Shown: piece by piece, positions 10,962-22,410 of the stretch
Position numbering within the stretch: the stretch's first letter is position 1
Layout: each line of letters begins with the position of its first letter
Source: Siphonodentalium dalli
Lineage: Eukaryota; Mollusca; Scaphopoda; Gadilida; Siphonodentaliidae
DNA length: 64,000 nucleotides
Reading direction: 5' to 3'
NCBI GenBank assembly: GCA_032622095.1
Contig: CP136064.1
Location: 214,660,205 to 214,724,204, forward strand
Made by a program: the position numbers and the translations under genes
Notes under the pieces: model-generated
Seen by the model: only the letters and a program-made list of their open reading frames with translations
Database searches by the model: none
Told to the model about the DNA's origin: nothing

Positions 10962-11061
10962 GCTAATCATTTGCGATTAAGTGCAATTGATTTCGCTTAA
11001 ACACAAATAATTATCCTTAAGCGCAATTAATTATTAAATGTGAATTTGGCCTCCCATACAA
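10917..11061. mobile_element. TTAAGC palindromic MITE, complete copy
   Basis: A 145-bp element with near-perfect 45-bp inverted ends (TTGTATGGGAGGCC... and ...GGCCTCCCATACAA) and internal GCGCTTAAG palindromes. A half copy (right arm only) follows at 11072-11122. It interrupts the LINE ORF1. Confidence 0.85.
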
Positions 11062-11509
11062 CAATATGTGGTATTTGCGCTTAAGCGCAATTCATTATTA
11101 AATGTGAATTTGGCCTCCCATAAGGTTGATCTTTGGGTTTTCAAAGTTCGATACTATGCTTCGAGAGAAAATGTTAACTTGGAGGGAAGGGGACACCATG
11201 TATGTTGTGTGGAGGGAGGCTGGTTGTTGGGTGAGGGATCACCTACTGAGTCAACCACCCGATTGTCAACTTGATGAATTGATCAAGATTCACGCCAGAT
11301 TCCAGATATTATAAATATCTTATCAATCATTCAGGAGGCTTGTTTGCCAGCTACTTCAAATATTAATATATATGCCGGAGCCTTGTTAAATTAAATTATT
11401 TACATTTGTTGATTAATTTTATGCATATTTTATATCTTAGCTGTTCTCATAGCAGTATTGCTGTCTGTTTTGATATTATGTTTTAAGTGTTTGAACAATG
11501 GTCAGTTTC

Positions 11510-11985
11510 TTAAAGGTACTCAATCCGATTAAGCACCTCTAAATTACTATTTCTTTGGCTTCGGGAGTGAAAAATATATGATTCGAGTCGAGGAACCCAC
11601 ACATCAAATCTCAGAGTGAACAGATATCGATTTTTGAAGTTGGTTAATTTCTCGAGATTTGGTCCACTAATTTAGTCTGCCTGGTGGTCAAACAGACAAA
11701 TTGCGGGTGTAAGATAGATAACTCTAAAATCAAGTGGTTATTATTGTTAATAACTAACAACTTTATTTTAGAGTTATCCATCTTACACCCGCAAGTTGTC
11801 TGTTTGAGCACGAGGCAGACTAAATTAGAGGCCCAAATCTCGAGAAATTAACGAACTTCAAAAATCGATATCTGATCACTCTGAGCTTTGATGTGTGGGT
11901 TCCTCGACTCGAATCAAATAATTTTTACCCCCGAAGCCAGAGAAATAGTAATTTAGGGGTGCTTAATCGGATTGAGTACCTTTAA
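11510..11985. mobile_element. Foldback MITE with TTAA target duplication, copy 1
   Basis: The two arms, each over 200 bp, are inverted copies that begin AGGTACTCAATCCGATTAAG next to TTAA at 11510-11513 and end next to TTAA at 11982-11985. Arms meet at an AT-rich loop near 11740. The TTAA duplication is typical of piggyBac-group transposition. No coding capacity. It lies within the LINE tail. Confidence 0.85.
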
Positions 11986-12178
11986 TAGTTTAATCCCAAT
12001 CGAGCACTCTCGCTCTGATTTTGGGTGTTTTTATTTGTAAACATTTTGTTTCATTTTAGTCTAATTCACCGTTGCATCTATACAGTTGCTTCGCTTAATT
12101 CAGATTCAGTTTCTCTCAGTCGTGATGTGGCCTAACGGCTAAAACGATGTAAAACCCTAACTAAACAAACAAACCGTA

Positions 12179-12779
12179 CGAATTGCTCAAGGCCGATCGC
12201 ACAGAATACCGAAACTCGTTCTTTCCTCGGACAATTTTTGATTGGAAACTAGAGGAGGATTCTACACGCTCTCAGCTTTTACCTCAAGGCGAAACAACAC
12301 AAAACATCACACCATATATAGTTTCACCCCGTGTGCTTATTTATCCCATATATAGGATCCTGCATTGAACCAGATACAGATACAGTTACAGATACAGCAA
12401 TCGGCAAATCTCGACAGATTCCGTACCACTTCAGGATCGGCTTTAATTCGAATTATATCGCGTTATTTTTAGCTAGTACAAGGACAGGCGCGCCATTTGA
12501 ATTAGTTGTATTCCGTCGGTACGAAAACATTTACAATTAACGTCGAAGTAAAAATTATTATAAGTTTTGTTTTGCAAAACTGATATGAAATAGTCTATAA
12601 AATAACTATATGAGATTACTGCATGGCCTAAATTGACTTTTATAGACACGACAAATAGCAAATTGTTGCGAGGTGATAACAATAGTACGTCGATATGCCG
12701 CTGTTCCGGAATTTGCATAGAAACCCCCATTCAAAATGTGTCACTTGATCTCTTTTTAAGCGCTAGTATTGTGCTTTAC
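12179..12779. other. Probable intron downstream of GRL copy 2
   Basis: It holds the block shared with copy 1 (12184-12320) and, from 12321 to about 12735, sequence not shared with copy 1. A pyrimidine-poor AT-rich stretch gives no recognisable terminal receptor exon. Confidence 0.45.
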
Positions 12780-14298
12780 CTTATCGTTCATATAGATACC
12801 GGCTACTGTCAAGAGAATGGACCACACCAGGATACTGAAAACACTCATCGCCGCCATCACACCATCTACAGTCGTGATTGTTCCGTGGATAAATCCGTAA
12901 CTTGTGAGGCAGAAAACTGACAAAGCGATAAAGTAGGTTCCACCGGGAATCAGGACGATACATTTATCAAGTTTACAAACGAGAGAGAGAAGTCGTTCGA
13001 ACCGATTCCTCAGTTCGGATATCTCAAGACATATTTTCTCCTGAGACCCGTTTGTTAATTCTGCAACGCCAACTTTCACCTCGGAATATGTTATATAGAA
13101 AAGAATCATATAGAACGTGTAATACCCCGTGGCAATTTCGAAGAACGTCATAACATATAAACTGAAAAATATTGCGCCACCAAGGCCATTGTACTCCTCT
13201 ATGCCAAATAATTGTAGAGTGGTGACGCTGCGTATCATAGGCGACTCACTTGGAAGCAATGGCAGAATCACGGGGAATACGACAACGCAAGCCATATTCA
13301 CGAAAGAGATGTTGATGTGCATTAATCGTGATTGTTTAATTAGCGCCTTGAAGTTTGTTGACGTTCGGTACTCCAAGCTATATCGATGATATTCTTCAAT
13401 GTACTCAGCGAAATCTGTTGCACTTTTCCACAGAAATCCTATGTTAATAAACGTCATGATAAACAGTGTAACGATATTAGATACGACAGCGAGAACACTA
13501 TATGATAGCCCGTCGTCATATAACGTGAGCTCATACACGACACGAGCTATATGCAGCATCATGAAGATTAATATACACACGCAACGAACGAACAGCAATA
13601 CATCCATGATTGTGACCGTTCCCACCTTTCCTTCTCTCAATTTTCGGACTAAATCAGAAAATAGTCCCCGGAAAATCATCCAGAATCGTATTTGTTCGAA
13701 ACAAAGATTTGCTTCATCTTGATTGGTTCTATGATTTCTGTTTCGTCGTGAATTCGTTTCTGCTTCTATTTTGGATGGCATAATGTTAGACCGCGAATTC
13801 CTGCTGATGAATCGCATCGGAAACAGTGGATATAACAACGTTGTCCTCTCAAAGCGGAAACACTATATAAAGGCTTTCGGAGCTGAACGCACATAGAGAT
13901 GCTATACGCGTGTATTGGTGAACCACGCAGGTTAGAAGTTAGCAGTCGAACATTTTCAGCAATTTACCTCCATTAGTAGCATAATCACGGATAATTAAAT
14001 GTGTGAGCAGTGTATATTTGCGTCGTTTGTATAGATCGATCAATGTTTTTATCGGAATTGTAAACCATCACAGTGAATGGGTCCAAGTTGACAATTCACC
14101 ATTAACATTGTTGACTTTGCAAATGTATACGTATAGCATATAGACATGCAGGTGTAAAATGGGTCTGGGCTACGATTTAAACTTAGCGCGGAACGGGATC
14201 TTGTTTTACCAACCGATAACATAGCTTAATTCAAGAGGAATCCTAAAAATAAATTTTCTCTAAGTGACTTGGAAAATCTGAAAATAAGAATTGGAGCC
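12180..14298. repeat. Segmental duplication of the GRL locus (partner 6520-8575)
   Basis: Similarity covers the 140-bp downstream block, the whole main exon and about 500 bp upstream, as far as CTCTAAGTGACT...GGAAAATCT. The intronic middle is not conserved. The upstream part is visibly more diverged than the exon. Confidence 0.8.
12780..13781 (-). CDS. Gustatory-receptor-like 7TM chemoreceptor, main exon, copy 2
   Basis: A paralogue of the exon at 7082-8083, the same length, with about thirty amino-acid differences by eye (roughly 91% identity). There are no gaps or stops, and the six hydrophobic segments and the loop before TM5 are all retained. Most changes are conservative (Ile/Leu/Val/Phe in membrane segments), which suggests both copies have stayed under constraint. 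The exon ends at AAG|GTAAAG (12780/12779), the same phase-0 donor as copy 1, so TM7 is again expected in a later exon. The ATG at 13781 is shared by both copies. Here an extra in-frame ATG at 13817 could add 12 residues, but the equivalent codon in copy 1 is not ATG. Membrane chemoreceptor channel by family; ligand unknown. Confidence 0.75.
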
Positions 14299-14329
14299 CC
14301 CGAGGTTAGCCTTAAATTATTTTTCACAT

Positions 14330-15010
14330 GCAACTATGGGCAGCCATTCGGTCGGAAATTTAAATGAAATATAAGTTAATGGTGGTTTGTGAAAACAATT
14401 ACAATCTATTTCAAACCAATAGTCTCCATTTTCAAACCAATAGTCGTTCTTGGATTCAATAAGAGACAATTCCGTTTTAATAGATATAGATTCATAATCA
14501 ATGTTGACCGATGCAAAATTATTGTTCTATTTTAATTTAATATTATTCATTGTTCAACTAATATCTAATAACGAACAATTAGTACAGCTTCGCGCATATT
14601 CAATAAACGTACATTCCGTTTCAATAGCCATATTTTCTTAATCAATAGACATATTTCAAACCAATAGACGATTTCCCACGAGCAATGATTGTCGTTATCA
14701 AACTAATATACCTTATTGTCATTCTTATATTTAATAGATATAAATTATCACCAATGCACAATTAATGACGTTCTATTTCAATTCAATAGGTTTCGTATTC
14801 GTATAGCGAAATCAACTATTTCCGGTCAAACCAATGAATAAGAATGGCAAATTAATAACTACCGTTTACAAACCAATAACCAATTCTCGAATTAACGCTA
14901 GGGGCGTCACCAAATTTGCTCGAGTCACATGACCGCAAAATCCGTGACGTAAACTTGGGATATCCCCGCGAACAAACAAACATGCCAAGTTCTCCGCACA
15001 TCTTCGCGTC
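14330..15010. repeat. AT-rich repeat with recurring CAAACCAATAG motifs
   Basis: TTTCAAACCAATAG recurs with spacing of tens of bases. The part at about 14586-14745 is repeated in inverted orientation at 18927-19080. No coding potential. Confidence 0.7.
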
Positions 15011-15963
15011 ATAAAGTTACCCTGAACATGAAAACTGCGATGCTATAAGGACTGTGGATCATCCTGCATCTGTATCAGATACCGAAGATGCATTTGAGAG
15101 CTTGTTTTTTTAAATATTGGCCCATATTTACATGAACCAGATGCCGACGAAAATAGTCACGAGGACAGCCAGACCAGAAATTCACAATTTCAACAATAAT
15201 TGAATCGATCAAATTATACAACAATCAAATTATCAATGTCATTCATTGTTGACGACGATTGTCATGGTAACTGATTGTTATTCTACAAATGAAGAATCTA
15301 TATCTAATTCTACATGTACATGTATGTTTATTAATTTTATGAGAAAAAATCCACCCTGCACGATGCTTATTACATGTACATGTAGGTCTGCACATTTAAA
15401 AACAAATTATGACTATGTTCTAAATTTAATTAACTAATGCTATACAAATAATTTAATTACAAATACTAGTACAAGAGGCTGGATTTTTCATTTGAGATGT
15501 TGCGCACATGGGGCATGTAGACAACGATGGTTACATTTTCCCGTGCATGTATAAATTTTAAGCATGTCAATTGCGAAAAAGACTTTATATTCAAGTCTAG
15601 ATACAAAAATAATTGTTTAAGTTATTAAATATTGAAAAACTCCATCTTCCACATGATATCAACTTGTCTGTGAGCCATCTGTAGGAAACTTCCTTCCAAG
15701 GGGGTGCTGTCGGAACATACATGTATCAAGGTGGACCCCCCCCCCCTCCCCAATGGGGAGACTCTCTAGCCACGCCCCTGATTTCATTGGAAATAAATTA
15801 TAATGTGCAATGGAATGAATAGCCAATAACATCAGGTTGCTGGCATTTCGTGCCATGGCAGTTTGACATAGAGATGTTTTGCACCAGGGTTCTGGACATT
15901 TCATACCAGTTCATGTATCATTTCGACAATTGAGTATACCGGTATTATTGTTTTTAAATAACA
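15011..15963. other. No gene seen
   Basis: AT-rich sequence with two ACATGTACATGTA palindromes (about 15310 and 15373), a CCCTGCACGATGCTTATTAC segment resembling 36780-36800, and a short C run near 15737. Small open frames have no recognisable content. Confidence 0.5.
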
Positions 15964-16424
15964 TTAAAGGTACTCAATCCGATTCGATGGTTCCCATATC
16001 ATCAGATTCCAACAACAACAACATTTTTTGAAATGCCGCTTCGTTTACCAGAATCGATTAATGGCCCAAAAATAATGCTAACCAGTCAAATATAGTACAT
16101 GTATACAATTGCCCAAAACATGTTATTTATCAACATTTTGTTCAACGAAATTTTGCCGGTTTGTCAAATATCTGACACAAAAAAGCCACTTGCTTTTAGA
16201 GTTATCCATCTTCATTCGCAATTTGGTCTGAGACAGTCTTCTTGTCGACTTTTTACTGGGCCACTAAACATTATCGATGGTGAAAAATAATAGATTTCAA
16301 AAATCGATATATGATCACTCTCAGCTTTGATGGATGGGTTCCTCGACTCAAATCAAATATGTTTTACCCCCGAAGCCAAGGAAATAGTAATATTCAAGCG
16401 TTGATTTGGATTATGCATCTTTAA
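15964..16424. mobile_element. Foldback MITE with TTAA target duplication, copy 2
   Basis: Flanked by TTAA at 15964-15967 and 16421-16424. The left end AGGTACTCAATCCGATTCGA and right half (TCAAAAATCGATAT, GGGTTCCTCGACTC, ACCCCCGAAGCCA) match copy 1. Its left half differs from copy 1 but matches 9188-9364, so at least two subfamilies exist. Confidence 0.8.
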
Positions 16425-16968
16425 ATTTGTCGCCACAATTTCAATGTGTTCATTTGTTTCGCAAAAAAAAAGAAAGAAATATGTTAACATGTAACTGTCG
16501 GGTTGTCATCATCACGAACGTTAAATCATGAACATGTTCGCTTTCATTAAGTTAACAAAATTAAAATAATTGGTCACATACGAATGACCAATCATCGTTT
16601 GTGGGAATCGACGAAACATACCGGTATATGGTGTGAAATGACCAAAACATGGTACGAAACAATTAAACGTGTCGTTCAAATTAAGGGTACAAACTGGCCA
16701 TAGTAGGAAAAGTCGTTTGAGCCATCCAACGGACCTGGGTGAATCGCCGAGCGATCGGCCTTCCACAGTAAGCATGCATCTGGAAAGAGATGAGTCAATC
16801 TAATTAACTGTTATCTATAACCAATACTTTAAAAAAATAACAATTTATTCTGATTTCTTTTGAAACACACAGAATAATTATTTACTGAGAATATTCAATA
16901 TAAACATGTACAAATTCTCAAACAAACGGAATTTCAATGTTCAAGAAATTTAGAGGTCCCCCTGTTAC
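16425..16968. other. No gene seen
   Basis: Unremarkable AT-rich sequence. A minus-strand frame of 84 codons at 16521-16775 lacks any recognisable motif. Confidence 0.5.
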
Positions 16969-17212
16969 TATGGGAGGCCCTTTTCACATTTATTATTTAT
17001 TTGCGCTTAAGCGAATGTCATTTGTGCTTAAGCACAAATATGTGTCTATCAATTTATTTTCGATTAAGCGTAAATGATTTGCGCTAAAGCGCAAATACCT
17101 AACACTCCCTTACTTCCCTCTGATTGTGAATGATGGAGTCCATCTCATAGTATATTATTATGGCCCCATAGTAGTAGCCCCATACAGACCCGAAAGTTGA
17201 AAAAGTCGAAAG
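16969..17212. mobile_element. TTAAGC palindromic MITE, longer variant
   Basis: Starts TATGGGAGGCCCTTTTCACA, carries several GCGCTTAAGCG palindromes, and ends near CCCATACAGACCCGAAAGTT. An inverted copy lies at 34245-34475 and shares CACTCCCTTAC and the GGCCCCATAGTAGTAGCCCC segment. Confidence 0.8.
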
Positions 17213-17645
17213 CATCTCTGTCCCTGGTGTCCCAAGAATTGGTGCCTCACTCACAGAGCTCTAGTATATTTTATTAAAGGGACATCTCCTGCACATATAT
17301 ATACCATTTCCATGGCCATAAAAGGGGAATTAGGGGTTACTGGAGGCTTGCTTCCCTCGTGGTGTACTTATTGAATTGAAATAGGGGGGACCTATATTTT
17401 CATATTATCAGCATCCCTGTCCCCAATAATTTGTGTCTCCATCCCAGAGATCTAGTATATTTTATAAAAGAGACATATCTAAAATTAATTTAAAATTAAT
17501 TCAGGGAGATCAATGCATTAATTTTTATTTGCGCTTAAGCACAATTTATTTGTGGTTAAGCGCAAATATGATTTATTTGCGCTTAAGCTTAAATGATTTG
17601 TGCTTAAGCGTAAATTATTTGCACTTAAGCACAAAAATTCATAAG
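17213..17645. repeat. TTAAGC repeat cluster and related sequence
   Basis: CTAGTATATTTTAT occurs twice with similar flanks (17262-17275 and 17453-17466). At 17520-17640 there are six TTAAGC-type palindromes in 120 bp. The preceding TTAAAATTAATTCAGGGAGA is shared with 37162-37190. Confidence 0.75.
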
Positions 17646-18907
17646 TAATTGTATGCCTCATATAATTTGCACAGTTCTGTCAAATTCTTGTTAAAATATG
17701 ACTAGATTCATAACGGTGATTTTTGGTGAAATTTCTAACCGAGTTCTGTGTGATCGAATTATTGAGGGATTGGAAGGGACTGCGATCACACGAATGCCAT
17801 ATTTCATTGCTCCAATTATCACTTAACATGAACAATACAAAATTAAGTCCCATTTCCGAACCAGTTCCATACAGCAGAACCTGATCTAGAAGATATTATC
17901 GAAAAAACGTCAAATTTCCTCTTTCAGCTGCCATTTTGACGACCATCTTGGACGGGGAGTTCCAATTTTACCCTAAAAATGTGGCATTATATCTCTCAGA
18001 GTCATACGTACTGAATATGCCTAATTTTAAATCGTATATTTCATGGTAAGTTTAATTGCGACATTTAGTAAATTATATAATCACGAAACGCTCTTTAAAT
18101 TTGGAAAACCCTTTAAAAGAGGGATTAAAGTGAAATTTCAGCGTGGCTCCATATCTAATATCAATAAGTATGTGAATATGTACATATGTGCAAAGTTTCA
18201 TGCTTTAGTCACAATTTGAACAATTGCCTTGAAAATTTGACTTAAAGGCACGTGAGGCCTTAGTTGTCGAAAATATTCATATTTGTTCCAATCACCGTAA
18301 ATAGAAAAACATTAAAACGCATACAGTTTCGTTCATATATACCATGACCATCGCGTAAACAGCATGTTATCATAAAGATTTACTATATTTTACCTAAGCA
18401 AGAGCCTGATTGTGTCACAGAAGGCAGCACAATGGTGCTGGCTAATCACACACAAATGGCATAAACGCTCTTTATTCGTTCCAGGAATTCACCCACAAAG
18501 AACGCTCTTTATGTTTACCATCATAATATAAACAAACATCAGAAAAGTAACTTTTTATGCTTTTGTTTACATAACAATGGTCAAAAATATGACAATAACA
18601 TACTGTTTATGCGATATTCCTTATTTGTATACGGACAAAGTCTGCCTACATTTTGTTGTTCTTTCTGTTTGTGGCGGTTTTTGACGGGTGGAAAGATTTC
18701 CACATGATACCCACCGCCAAGGCCAACCGTACCTTTAATCTACTCCACTATATTATAGTGAATATTTATTGTCGTTTGATTTGTGAACTACTGCAAATCG
18801 TCACATGTGCACCGACATGACATTGGGAATCCCCATGTTTATTTATATATTTCTGACGTCACATGAATAAAGTTTCTTCAAACATAGCCAGCAGAGACCG
18901 CTAGCGT
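17646..18907. other. No gene seen
   Basis: AT-rich sequence. Two AACGCTCTTTAT segments (about 18464 and 18502) and phrases such as GCCATTTTGACGACCATCTT suggest old repeats. No frame or RNA gene recognised. Confidence 0.45.
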
Positions 18908-19080
18908 TAATTCGTGTTCTAATCATATCTATTAAATATAAGAATGACAATAAGGTCTATTAGTTTGATAACGATAATCATTGCTCGTGGGAAATCGTCT
19001 ATTGGTTTGAAATATGTCTATTGATTAAGAAAATATGGCTATTGAAACGGAATGTACGTTTATTGAATATGCGAATAATT
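18908..19080. repeat. Inverted copy of the 14586-14745 repeat
   Basis: Reverse complement matches almost base for base, including TATTAAATATAAGAATGACA and AAACGGAATGTACG. Confidence 0.85.
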
Positions 19081-19084
19081 CTTC

Positions 19085-19315
19085 GTGCATTGACCCCGTG
19101 TTGGTCCAGAGGTAGAATATGTCGACAGCCCCACCGTGATGAGTAAGAATCCGCGGCCCCTAAAATTGCACCCTGTTTGCCTTGGGGTGTATCCCATGCA
19201 TGGTGCGTGATGTAGGTGTGTCATGTTGGTACTAGGGCGGCCATATTACTTGGGTCATCGACCTGCGGGTACGGCTTAGCTCATGGCCACTGCGAGTTAG
19301 GCCTCTTCGCTTTAT
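19085..19315 (+). mobile_element. LINE 5' fragment
   Basis: Shares TGGTCCAGAGGTAGAATATG, CACCCTGTTTGCC, GGTACTAGGG and CATCGACCTGCGG with 9375-9540, in the same order. No ORF follows directly. Confidence 0.7.
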
Positions 19316-19489
19316 TATGAATTTGGGGAGGGGACTCCGGGAGGATTTGAAAGGGAAGTATGCCCTTTCTTACAACCCACTTTTGGCTGATGTATGGGGT
19401 TATGCAATGGTATAACAGTTACATAACATGAAGATGAAAAAAAATGATCTAGACATAATGATGTTTTTTTTTTATCAACAGAGTCCCTG

Positions 19490-19720
19490 CTAGCTGGTGT
19501 GATGTCGCCGACGATCGAATCAGCAACCAAGTGGGGGAAATGGACGTCTCTCAGCTCGCCCCTGTATCCACTTGGCTCTTCTTGCGGCGTCCCTTCTTCT
19601 TCTGGAGGGGGTCTTCTACCGCCTCTTCTTCCTGGTCTGGTCCCAAAGGTCCCAAAGGTCCCAAAGGTCCAAGTCCCCGTACCGGATGGTAGGTCGCTGG
19701 TGGAATCCAGCTTCCGAGGT
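19490..19720 (-). pseudogene. LINE ORF1-like lysine/arginine-rich fragment
   Basis: On the minus strand a KKKGRRKK segment is followed by sequence matching GGCGACATC.CACCAGCTAG, which is also in the ORF1 fragment at 21095-21620. Threefold CCCAAAGGT direct repeats are at 19639-19668. Frames on both strands are open here only because the sequence is short and GC-rich. No intact protein. Confidence 0.55.
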
Positions 19721-20640
19721 ACCGCCAGCAGAGGGTACTGCTGGACACCTAGTACAAACGCTATCGCATGCCAAATGGGGTGGGATGCTGAAAAATCGCA
19801 AGCCAATTTGCGCGCGATTTAGTTTGCCGTGTCCCGCGTGACTCAGCATCGCATGCGAATATCTTATACTATGTTTCGATTGTAAAATTCAAAGAAATGT
19901 AACTCTAATATACCCGTTATTTAGTAAAAAATCATACCAAAAGAATGACACCACAAAGAGACACGTTTCAAAAACACTATAGGAAAAATCACTTTTAGGG
20001 TGGGTGGGCTTGGGGGAGGCGGACGGCACTATCTAACCTGTTATTGAAGCGTTTTTTGCAACGTCACCCCTTTTTCAAATTGATATCGAGGCAGTCAGGT
20101 CGCGCCAGCGACCGCTGCCGCGGGGGCCTGATGGCTCATAAAAACAACTCTATATATAAGCGCCCGCGGCTACCACTTTATAGCATCAAGGGTAGACTGA
20201 GCAAATCGAGACGGGATGCTGGTCCCGCCAAACTCTCCAGACGGCATCGACATATCAAAACGCATGCGATTCTCGCCTATCGTATCTGTATTTGGACGGG
20301 ATTGTGTGCGGATGCGCTGTGCTGGAACAGTCCGGTACTCCAAGGATAAACGCACATTGCCTCCCTTAGCCTGGGTAAGAGTCCAGCTAAGGGTATACAC
20401 AATGTGCAGTTTATCCAAGGCAGCAACAACGACAGAATGGGATTAGCAACATAATCCCCTGCCAAGTACAAAATCGCTCACGCCGGAATCGCTAGGGCGG
20501 CTAGGATCTTTTCAGATCGGCCACACAACTCACAAGCGATCCCCCTCAGCAAGCCGTAACAGCGACAAGTCATAGAGCTAGGAGCAAGTATAACCTGCCC
20601 GCTCGACGGCTCGCTGGTGAATGAATATGAATGATATGAC
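19721..20640. other. GC-rich block with a strong hairpin, unidentified
   Basis: From about 20080 the sequence is distinctly GC-richer than its surroundings and contains ACTCTATATATAAGCG (TATA-like, 20147-20162). Several short frames overlap but none is recognisable. It may be the 5' UTR of a LINE, since LINE 5' sequence follows at 20641. Confidence 0.4.
20344..20416. other. Compound stem-loop
   Basis: GGATAAA pairs with TTTATCC, CGCACATTG with CAATGTGC, and CCTTAGC with GCTAAGG, in nested order around a 15-base loop. The total is about 73 bases. It resembles the tRNA acceptor length but has no T-loop or D-loop signature, so it is not called as a tRNA. Confidence 0.6.
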
Positions 20641-21094
20641 GCCTCTTCGCAGTGTCTCAGACACTATTTCTATTATATGTTGTATAAACCGGTTCGCACC
20701 CCACGGCCAATCAAATTGCTTCAATATATGAACAATATTTCGACAGGCCTAAAATATAGACTTGAGCTAAAACTCACACCGAAACTGGGTGGTGTGTGTA
20801 AAGTGGGAAATTCTAACAATGCATGTGCTATGATAATGATCGCACATGCAGTCACTCGGGCAGTTAAACACGGATCATACCATTAGTACATATTCACTCG
20901 GGCAGTTAAAACACGGATCATACCATTAGTACATATTCTACTCTGGCAGAGAGTGGAGCGAAACGGTCGTGATTGCTTCGACCTTATTAGTTCCTCTGTG
21001 TCAGAGCGTTGAGCACGGGTGAGTCGTGTGGCCGCGTCCTTGGATGTAGCTGCCCTCGTGCTTAACGCCGGTGAGACGGTTTTGGATTAGGCTT
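20641..21094 (+). mobile_element. LINE 5' UTR-like sequence with a 45-bp duplication
   Basis: CGCCTCTTCGCAGTGTCTCA and TTATATGTTGTAT match 9610-9655. CACTCGGGCAGTTAAA...TAGTACATATTC is directly repeated (20853-20892 and 20893-20940). Confidence 0.5.
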
Positions 21095-21620
21095 ATGGAT
21101 TTAATCCCAGAAGCCGTGTTGGCCGCAGTGCAAAGATGTCGGGCAGTGGACATTGCTAACTGGAGTCTCCAGTCTAGCAGGGGCTACCTGACTCTTTGCC
21201 TGGAGTTCCGGACTGAAGATGCTGTCATCCAGAGATCGCAGGCCCGGGACACCAACTCCAAGACTGCCTCCTGTCATTTGAGTGGGAAGAAGGGGCCGCC
21301 CAAGAAAAAGACGCCAGCGAGAAGAAGAAGGGACGCCGCCAGACGTGCCAAATGGAAACAGAAGAGGGGGTGACTGTTGGTCAGCCGATCACCCCTCCCC
21401 TTGTGGTTCAGCCGACGTCCAGAGTCACAGCCGGCAGGTCGAAGTTGTCTGAGAGACGCCCAGACGACTCGACCTGTATGGAGACAGGCGACATCGCACC
21501 AGCTAGCAGGGACTCCGTTGATCTGCCGGAGGTCCCTGCTGTCGTCGTCGAGGCAAGCGGAAGAAGGGAGCAGGAAACTACTCCTGCTGTTCCTGCCGCC
21601 TGCTTCGATATATATACAGG
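21095..21620 (+). pseudogene. LINE ORF1 fragment (basic, KR-rich)
   Basis: The frame from the ATG at 21095 to 21373 encodes 92 residues ending in a very basic KKKTPARRRRDAARRAKWKQ segment, like the KKSPSRKKRDAERLAAWK segment at 23841-24269. The following GACATCGCACCAGCTAGCAG appears in other frames, so the reading frame is lost after 21373. Probably a nucleic-acid-binding ORF1 of a CR1/Jockey-group LINE. Confidence 0.6.
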
Positions 21621-22410
21621 TTTTGTTAACTATTTTGTCATGAATGCCTGTGGTATTTCATCACACAAACTGCATGTATTGTGGTATAGGTTCACGTCGG
21701 AGTCCGAACACTATATATCGGAACATTGCATCCTGCATGAGTTCTGAACGATAATTGCATTGTGATAACAAGACGAAACAAACATTACATTAATATCCGA
21801 AACAGTTTATTGTCACAGATAATAATATGCTTTATCGAAAAACACGTCTTCTATCAGGAGGAGGGGGGGGTCGGAAAAAAAATTCAGGCACGTATGGCAT
21901 TTTTTCCCTTTCGATCATTTTTTGTACCCACCCACCCCCACCGCCAAATTTTTTTCCGTTTTCGGCAGTTTTTTCCGACCATTTTTTGACACCCACCCCC
22001 CTTTTAACACTAAAACAGAGATTTGCGGGGGGAAATTCACTCTAAACAGCTGTATATGAATTTCTGTGCATACTATTTATCATGGATGTTAACATGGACA
22101 TGTAAATAGGAATGAGTCATTTTGAGGTCATTCGGCCAAAAAAACATGGCTGCCAGCGGCCATCTTGGATTTCAAAATTTGCAACAAAATACAACACGAT
22201 AACTGCCTGCAGTCAGTTTACAGTTAGAATTACATTATTTCTCTCGGGTTTGAAGCCCAACTCATTGCCAAAACACTAAAAAACAAGCAGGAATTTTTTT
22301 TTTAGTTGCGGAAAAAAATGCTTGTTGGTGGCTTTGACCACCCACCCACCCCGGCATACGTGTCGGAAACAAATTTTCACCCCCCACCCCCCCTGCTTCT
22401 ATCGTAAAAA
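21621..22410. repeat. C-tract repeat with partial inverted symmetry
   Basis: CTTCTATCAGGAGGAGGGGG at 21848 and CCCCCCTGCTTCTATCG at 22388 face each other, and both arms hold TTTTTCCG/CGGAAAAA and CACCCACCCC tracts. This suggests a decayed foldback element. No coding content. Confidence 0.5.

Larger units (their letters stand above)
9375..12178 (+). mobile_element. Decayed LINE with CCHC-type ORF1, missing ORF2
   Basis: It begins with a 5' segment (9375-9540) also present at 19085-19315, carries a Jockey-group ORF1 (9925-10961), and ends with a tail near 12120-12178 containing GGCCTAACGGCTAAAACGAT and an ACAAACAAACC run. No reverse transcriptase frame is present, so the middle has been lost. 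Two MITEs (10917-11061 and 11510-11985) sit inside it. The sequence at 11123-11509 has no recognisable frame. Confidence 0.6.

Noticed and set aside
19315-19849. Overlapping 65-163-codon frames on both strands with PKV or GTFGTF repeats
   Set aside because: They come from the triplicated CCCAAAGGT unit and low stop content in a LINE ORF1 fragment.
20344-20416. tRNA or spliceosomal snRNA gene
   Set aside because: The 7-bp outer stem resembles a tRNA acceptor, but no D-loop, anticodon arm or TTC loop is present, and no U1/U2/U4/U5/U6 signature sequence is found.
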